Assembly: GCA_965223775.1 (NCBI GenBank)
Contig: OZ245021.1
Span: forward strand, 5,952,001 to 6,016,000
Direction of reading: 5' to 3'
DNA length: 64,000 nucleotides
Origin: JAJDXW01 sp965223775
GTDB lineage: Bacteria > Pseudomonadota > Gammaproteobacteria > HK1
The notes below the pieces were generated by a model that did no database searches, was not told where the DNA came from, and saw nothing but the letters and a program-made list of their open reading frames with translations. A program made the translations under genes and the position numbers. Every line of letters begins with the position of its first letter. The stretch's first letter is position 1. This document shows positions 60,545 to 64,000 of the stretch, in pieces.

Positions 60545-61855
60545 TCAGTACAGCTTCGTCGGCAGCCACAGGGCGAGTTCGGGAAACAAGTACAAGAGGA
60601 TGACCCCGACGATCCAGATGGGAACGAACGGCAGGGACCCCATCACCGCATCCGAGTAGCTTGACTTCATCACCCCTTGGAGAACGAACAAGTGCAGGCC
60701 GTAGGGTGGGGTGAAGGTTCCGATTTCAATCCAGAACACGATGAAGACACCGAACCAGAGCAGGTCGATGCCCAGGGCACTGAGTACGGGCAGGATAAAT
60801 GGAACCGTCAGCACCTGGATCGTGATGGCATCGAAGAACATGCCCATGACGAGAAGGAGAAGGCTGATGAGGATGAAGAACTCCAGGACGCTCAAACCCG
60901 CCTCGAGCAGGCTTGCCGCCACCATCTGGGGCAGTCCAAGGAAGTTCAGTACGTTCGAAAAGACGGAACCGCAAACAATCAGAACCATGATGAATACTGC
61001 CACTACGGCCGCCTCGCGGGAGCCCCGGACAATGGCGGCCGCGATTCCGGGCGGGCGCAGTCGGTGGTGGAGCGCCAGCACGACGACGGCCACCACGACG
61101 CCGACGGCGGCCGATTCGCTCGGCGTGAACCAGCCCAGGAAGATGCCGCCGAGGACGATGAAAATCACCATCCCGACCACGGGAAAAACCGAGAGAGCTT
61201 TGACGCGTTCGCCAAGTCTGACGACTTCCACCGGTCGTGGTGCCAAGTGCGGCCTTCGAATGCTGACGACCATGACATAGAGAACCATGATGAGCGCCAT
61301 GAGCAGGCCCGGAATCAGGCCGGCGGCAAACAACCGGGTAATCGGGACGTCGGTCAGCGTGGAATAAACGATGAGGGCAATGCTCGGTGGTATCAGCGGC
61401 GCCAAGGATGCGCCGCCATTCAGGCATCCGAGAATCAGTCGCGCGCTGTAGTTGTACTTGCGGATCTCCGGTGCCATGACCGAACCCAGTGCAGCACCGG
61501 CCGCCGCGCCCGATCCGCTCATTGCGGAGAACACGGTGGACGCCACCAATGCCACCATTCCCAAGGAGCCCGGCAACCTGCCGAGCCACAGGTTGATTGC
61601 CCGGAACAGGGCCGCGACGAGACCGGATTCCCGGAGCAGATAACCCATGTACACGAACAGGGGGATGGCCAGGAAGTTGAAGGAGAAGGTCTTGCTCCAA
61701 AAGATGATTCCGATGAATTGAAGACCTTGGGTCCCGGCGCCGAGCCAGAAGCCGAGAATTCCGGAGACCAGCAGCGCGAAGGCGACGGGGATGCCGCAAA
61801 AGAGGAGGAGCAGGAGGCTTCCTCCGAGAACGGCGACGATCACCCAGAGGTCCAT
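60545..61855 (-). CDS. dctM: TRAP transporter large permease (DctM)
   Basis: A 436-residue integral membrane protein with about 12 helices and the DctM signatures: VFSAMSGSGAAAGAALGSVM, LGCLNGGASLAPLIPPSIAL, GWFTPSESAAVGVV and TFTPPYGLHLFVLQG. It is the ion-coupled channel of a TRAP transporter for carboxylic acids or related compounds. It lies 115 bases after dctQ in the same operon; the substrate-binding DctP is not in the window. Confidence 0.95.
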   Translation of the reverse strand: MDLWVIVAVLGGSLLLLLFCGIPVAFALLVSGILGFWLGAGTQGLQFIGIIFWSKTFSFNFLAIPLFVYMGYLLRESGLVAALFRAINLWLGRLPGSLGMVALVASTVFSAMSGSGAAAGAALGSVMAPEIRKYNYSARLILGCLNGGASLAPLIPPSIALIVYSTLTDVPITRLFAAGLIPGLLMALIMVLYVMVVSIRRPHLAPRPVEVVRLGERVKALSVFPVVGMVIFIVLGGIFLGWFTPSESAAVGVVVAVVVLALHHRLRPPGIAAAIVRGSREAAVVAVFIMVLIVCGSVFSNVLNFLGLPQMVAASLLEAGLSVLEFFILISLLLLVMGMFFDAITIQVLTVPFILPVLSALGIDLLWFGVFIVFWIEIGTFTPPYGLHLFVLQGVMKSSYSDAVMGSLPFVPIWIVGVILLYLFPELALWLPTKLY

Positions 61856-61970
61856 TACATTTTCCCAGGTGAGCGGGGGCCGCCGGACGATGCGAGGGAG
61901 ATTTTCATCACGCCTTGAAGTTCCGGGCAGATTTCAGCGGACCAGCGCCTGGTGCGAGCCTGTCGGAGTG

Positions 61971-62558
61971 CTAGTCCGGATGTTCGACGTCGGGTCCGTG
62001 CGACTGCGCATGCCGAGCGAGCTCGGGTCTGCTCTTGGCCAAGGCCGTCAAGTCGAGCACGATGGTTCGAATGACTTCCAGGCTCAACAGTGACAAGCCG
62101 ACCGGCATCAATACATGGAAGGGGAACGCATCGACCCGAAATATGCCTCTCAGCCGTTCTCCCATTTGCAGGGAGGTATAGGCAAAGAACCACGTCTCGT
62201 TGATGACGACCGCGATCCCGATGAGGGACACGGACAGGCCCGCCACTTCGATCCAGAGTTGTGTTCTCCAGGAAAACCGGTCCACCAGGACCCGAACCGA
62301 TACGTGTCGTCCGAGACGGTACACCCATGCGATGCCCATGTAGGTCAGGACGACGACCGAGAGTTCACCCAGCAATACCGTGTCAAGAAACGGGCGGTCA
62401 AAGACCTGTCGTGAGATGACGTTGGCCGCCATGAATACCGCCATGAGGAAAATCGCGGTTCCCGAGACCGAGGCGAAACAGACAATCAAGACGCCAAGAA
62501 GGCGGTCCGCCCCTCTTGCAATCCACGTGCTCCAAGCCTCCACCGGCCATTCCCTCAA
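61971..62558 (-). CDS. dctQ: TRAP transporter small permease (DctQ)
   Basis: A 195-residue protein with four helices: VLIVCFASVSGTAIFLMAVF, LLGELSVVVLTYMGIAWVYR, a third around IEVAGLSVSLIGIAVVINET and a fourth around FHVLMPVGLSLLSLEVIRTI. NVISRQVFDRP and GRHVSVRVLVDRF are the usual DctQ motifs. Its ATG overlaps the stop of the preceding SHMT-like gene (ATGA). Confidence 0.93.
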   Translation of the reverse strand: MREWPVEAWSTWIARGADRLLGVLIVCFASVSGTAIFLMAVFMAANVISRQVFDRPFLDTVLLGELSVVVLTYMGIAWVYRLGRHVSVRVLVDRFSWRTQLWIEVAGLSVSLIGIAVVINETWFFAYTSLQMGERLRGIFRVDAFPFHVLMPVGLSLLSLEVIRTIVLDLTALAKSRPELARHAQSHGPDVEHPD

Positions 62559-63841
62559 GAGCAGTACTGGACACTGGTGAACGAGCGGGCCAGGTCTCTC
62601 ACGTCGGCGTTGACCTCCCGGGTTGGCTCCCCCGTCGCTACCCTTGCAATGAGGGAGGCGATATTCGACATGTCCGCCTCGAACATGCCCAGCCGGGTCA
62701 CGGCCGCCGTTCCGAGCCGGATGCCGCGCCGCTCCGGCCAGGTGTGGGGCAAGGGCACGCGGGTCGTGAGGATGCCCGCTTCCTCGAGTTTCCTGAAAGC
62801 CTTGCTGCCGACGGGTAGCGTCGTCGCGTCCAGGAGAACGATGTGAGATCGGGTGTAGCCGACCTTCTTGCCGAAGATCTGCAACCCCTCTCGAGCGAGG
62901 CTTCGGGCGAGGGCTTGCGCGTTGCGCACGACCTGGGAGGCGTAGTCGCGCCCGAATTGGGCCATTTCCGCCAGGGTAACGGCCAGGGCGGCGATCCGGT
63001 TGTTGTGGTAGTTCGAGACCAGTCCGGAAGTAACGCGCGTAATCTCGGATCCTGCCTCTTCATCGGTCGTCAGGATCAGACCGCCGATGGGACCTCCCAG
63101 GGTTTTCTGGGTGGAACCGATCAGAATCTCGGCCCCCTCGCGCAACGGGTCCTGGAACTGTCCTCCGGCCGCCAGGCCAAGGATGTGAGCCCCATCGTAG
63201 TACAGCCGGGCGCCGACGAGTTCGGCGATCGCCCGAAGCTCCGGCAGGGGATAGGGGAAGCACAGCTCGGCCGTGCCCACGATGATGAGTTTCGGACGCG
63301 CGCGGCGGGCCGCCGTCTCCAGGCGGTCGAGGTCGATGGCGTCGGCCGCACCGTCGTAGGGAATGTCAACGAGCCGGAGCCCCAGAACGCCCGCGTAGCC
63401 GTCCTCGCGATAGGTTCGGTGGCCGCCGTGCTCGCGCTCGAGCGCCATGACCGTATCTCCCGGGCCAGCCAAGCCGGCCAGCGCCAACCCGTTGGCCTGG
63501 GCTCCGCTCATCGGTCTGTATTCCACCCACGCCGCGCCGAAGATTCGCTTGCACAGTTCCACCACGATCGTGTCGACCGCTTCGATCCAGGCACTTCCCG
63601 AGTGGTTCCGTGAACCCAGTGTCCCGGAGATGATCTCGTCGGCGACGCTGGACGAAAGCAGCGCGCGCGCGTTCGGGCTGAGGTAGTTGTGCGACGCCAC
63701 CAGATTGAGAGAAGAGGCGTTCCTTGACCCGTGGTCGTCCACCAGTCGTCGAACGAGGGACGGGATCGCGGAGGGATCTCCCCGGGCAGAGCGAAGGATC
63801 TCGGAGAGAACCGGAGGCTCGGGTAGCTCTGCGTGCGCCAT
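62555..63841 (-). CDS. serine hydroxymethyltransferase-like PLP enzyme
   Basis: A 428-residue fold-type I PLP enzyme of the SHMT group: SLNLVASHNYLSPNARALLS, NHSGSAWIEAVDTIVVELCK, YRPMSGAQANGLALAGLAGP, a PLP Asp/His in LYYDGAHILGL and the lysine in IGSTQKTLGGPIGG. True SHMT has TTHK at that lysine (here STQK), so a variant aldolase or related activity is likely. The ATG at 63841 has an AGGAGG site; 17 further codons upstream are not conserved. The operon links it to a TRAP transporter and hydantoinase B, suggesting import and breakdown of an amino-acid-like compound. Confidence 0.85.
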   Translation of the reverse strand: MAHAELPEPPVLSEILRSARGDPSAIPSLVRRLVDDHGSRNASSLNLVASHNYLSPNARALLSSSVADEIISGTLGSRNHSGSAWIEAVDTIVVELCKRIFGAAWVEYRPMSGAQANGLALAGLAGPGDTVMALEREHGGHRTYREDGYAGVLGLRLVDIPYDGAADAIDLDRLETAARRARPKLIIVGTAELCFPYPLPELRAIAELVGARLYYDGAHILGLAAGGQFQDPLREGAEILIGSTQKTLGGPIGGLILTTDEEAGSEITRVTSGLVSNYHNNRIAALAVTLAEMAQFGRDYASQVVRNAQALARSLAREGLQIFGKKVGYTRSHIVLLDATTLPVGSKAFRKLEEAGILTTRVPLPHTWPERRGIRLGTAAVTRLGMFEADMSNIASLIARVATGEPTREVNADVRDLARSFTSVQYCS

Positions 63842-63923
63842 TTGCGCCTCCTCGACCGGCTCCGGTGAGCCAGTCCGATCTACGCGCGGCAACCGACCAC
63901 AATTGGCCGGTAGCCGCCGTCAA

Positions 63924-64000
63924 TCATACGCCGTAGATTTTTCGCGCCGTTTGGCGGCTGACATATCCAGAGCGTACGTCCTCTTCGACAAGCTCGCGAG
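63924..64000 (-). CDS. hydantoinase B/oxoprolinase family protein, C-terminal end only
   Basis: The minus frame ending with TGA at 63924 reads RELVEEDVRSGYVSRQTARK and IYGV, the usual last residues of HyuB-type N-methylhydantoinase subunits (DVRDGYVSxExARxxYGV). The rest lies beyond the window edge. The gene precedes the SHMT-like gene by 82 bases on the same strand. Confidence 0.7.
   Translation of the reverse strand, partial: RELVEEDVRSGYVSRQTARKIYGV

Overview
The window is a high-GC (about 68-70 %) bacterial chromosome segment. The gene content (a RecJ with an alphaproteobacterial-style N-terminus, Y4bD/Y4pK-like insertion-element accessory genes, TRAP transporters, ADP-forming acyl-CoA ligase, amidase, P450, FitAB and RosTA-like modules) points to an uncultivated member of Pseudomonadota, perhaps an alphaproteobacterium; the class is inferred, not proven. 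No tRNA or rRNA gene and no CRISPR array was seen.

Layout. 1-13 kb: accessory region with a helicase-nuclease fusion, toxin-antitoxin genes and many small gene fragments welded into chimeric reading frames, interrupted by recJ. 13-29 kb: mostly metabolic genes: an unknown protein, an ADP-forming acyl-CoA ligase, an AI-2E family permease, an Asp/Glu racemase-superfamily enzyme, a cytochrome P450, an acyl-CoA ligase, an uncharacterised protein followed by a selenoprotein of the UGSC family, an alpha/beta hydrolase, a NIPSNAP protein, a SnoaL-like protein and an amidase. 29-33 kb: FitAB pair, Tn3/resolvase debris, a CARDB chimera and Hsp20. 33-41 kb: dtd, DUF2946, glyoxalase II-like and VOC genes, then a four-gene Gld-type ABC exporter operon. 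41-50 kb: phosphatase, PEP mutase/isocitrate lyase family enzyme, a MotA/TolQ-like channel with two uncharacterised membrane proteins, UspA, MsrA and selA-selB. 50-60 kb: Uma2-like nuclease-fold genes including a partly homogenised duplicate pair, an IS3 remnant, a lower-GC island of three exported proteins (DUF6844 type), an AAA/DUF4143 gene broken by one stop codon, and an AbiEii toxin module. 60-64 kb: a minus-strand operon of hydantoinase B (partial), SHMT-like enzyme, DctQ and DctM.

How it fits together. The strongest biological link is selenium: selA and selB at 46.9-50.4 kb supply the machinery to decode UGA, and the gene at 24,628 contains an in-frame TGA exactly in the U-G-S-C signature, followed by a perfect 9-bp hairpin at SECIS distance. 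A gene caller would stop at that TGA and lose the selenoprotein. The second theme is decay: at least ten reading frames or remnants are truncated, frameshifted or fused to unrelated pieces, often with the breakpoint inside a toxin-antitoxin or transposon gene, and two short pieces of a second acyl-CoA ligase copy lie 3.4 kb apart with breakpoints at the same parental position.
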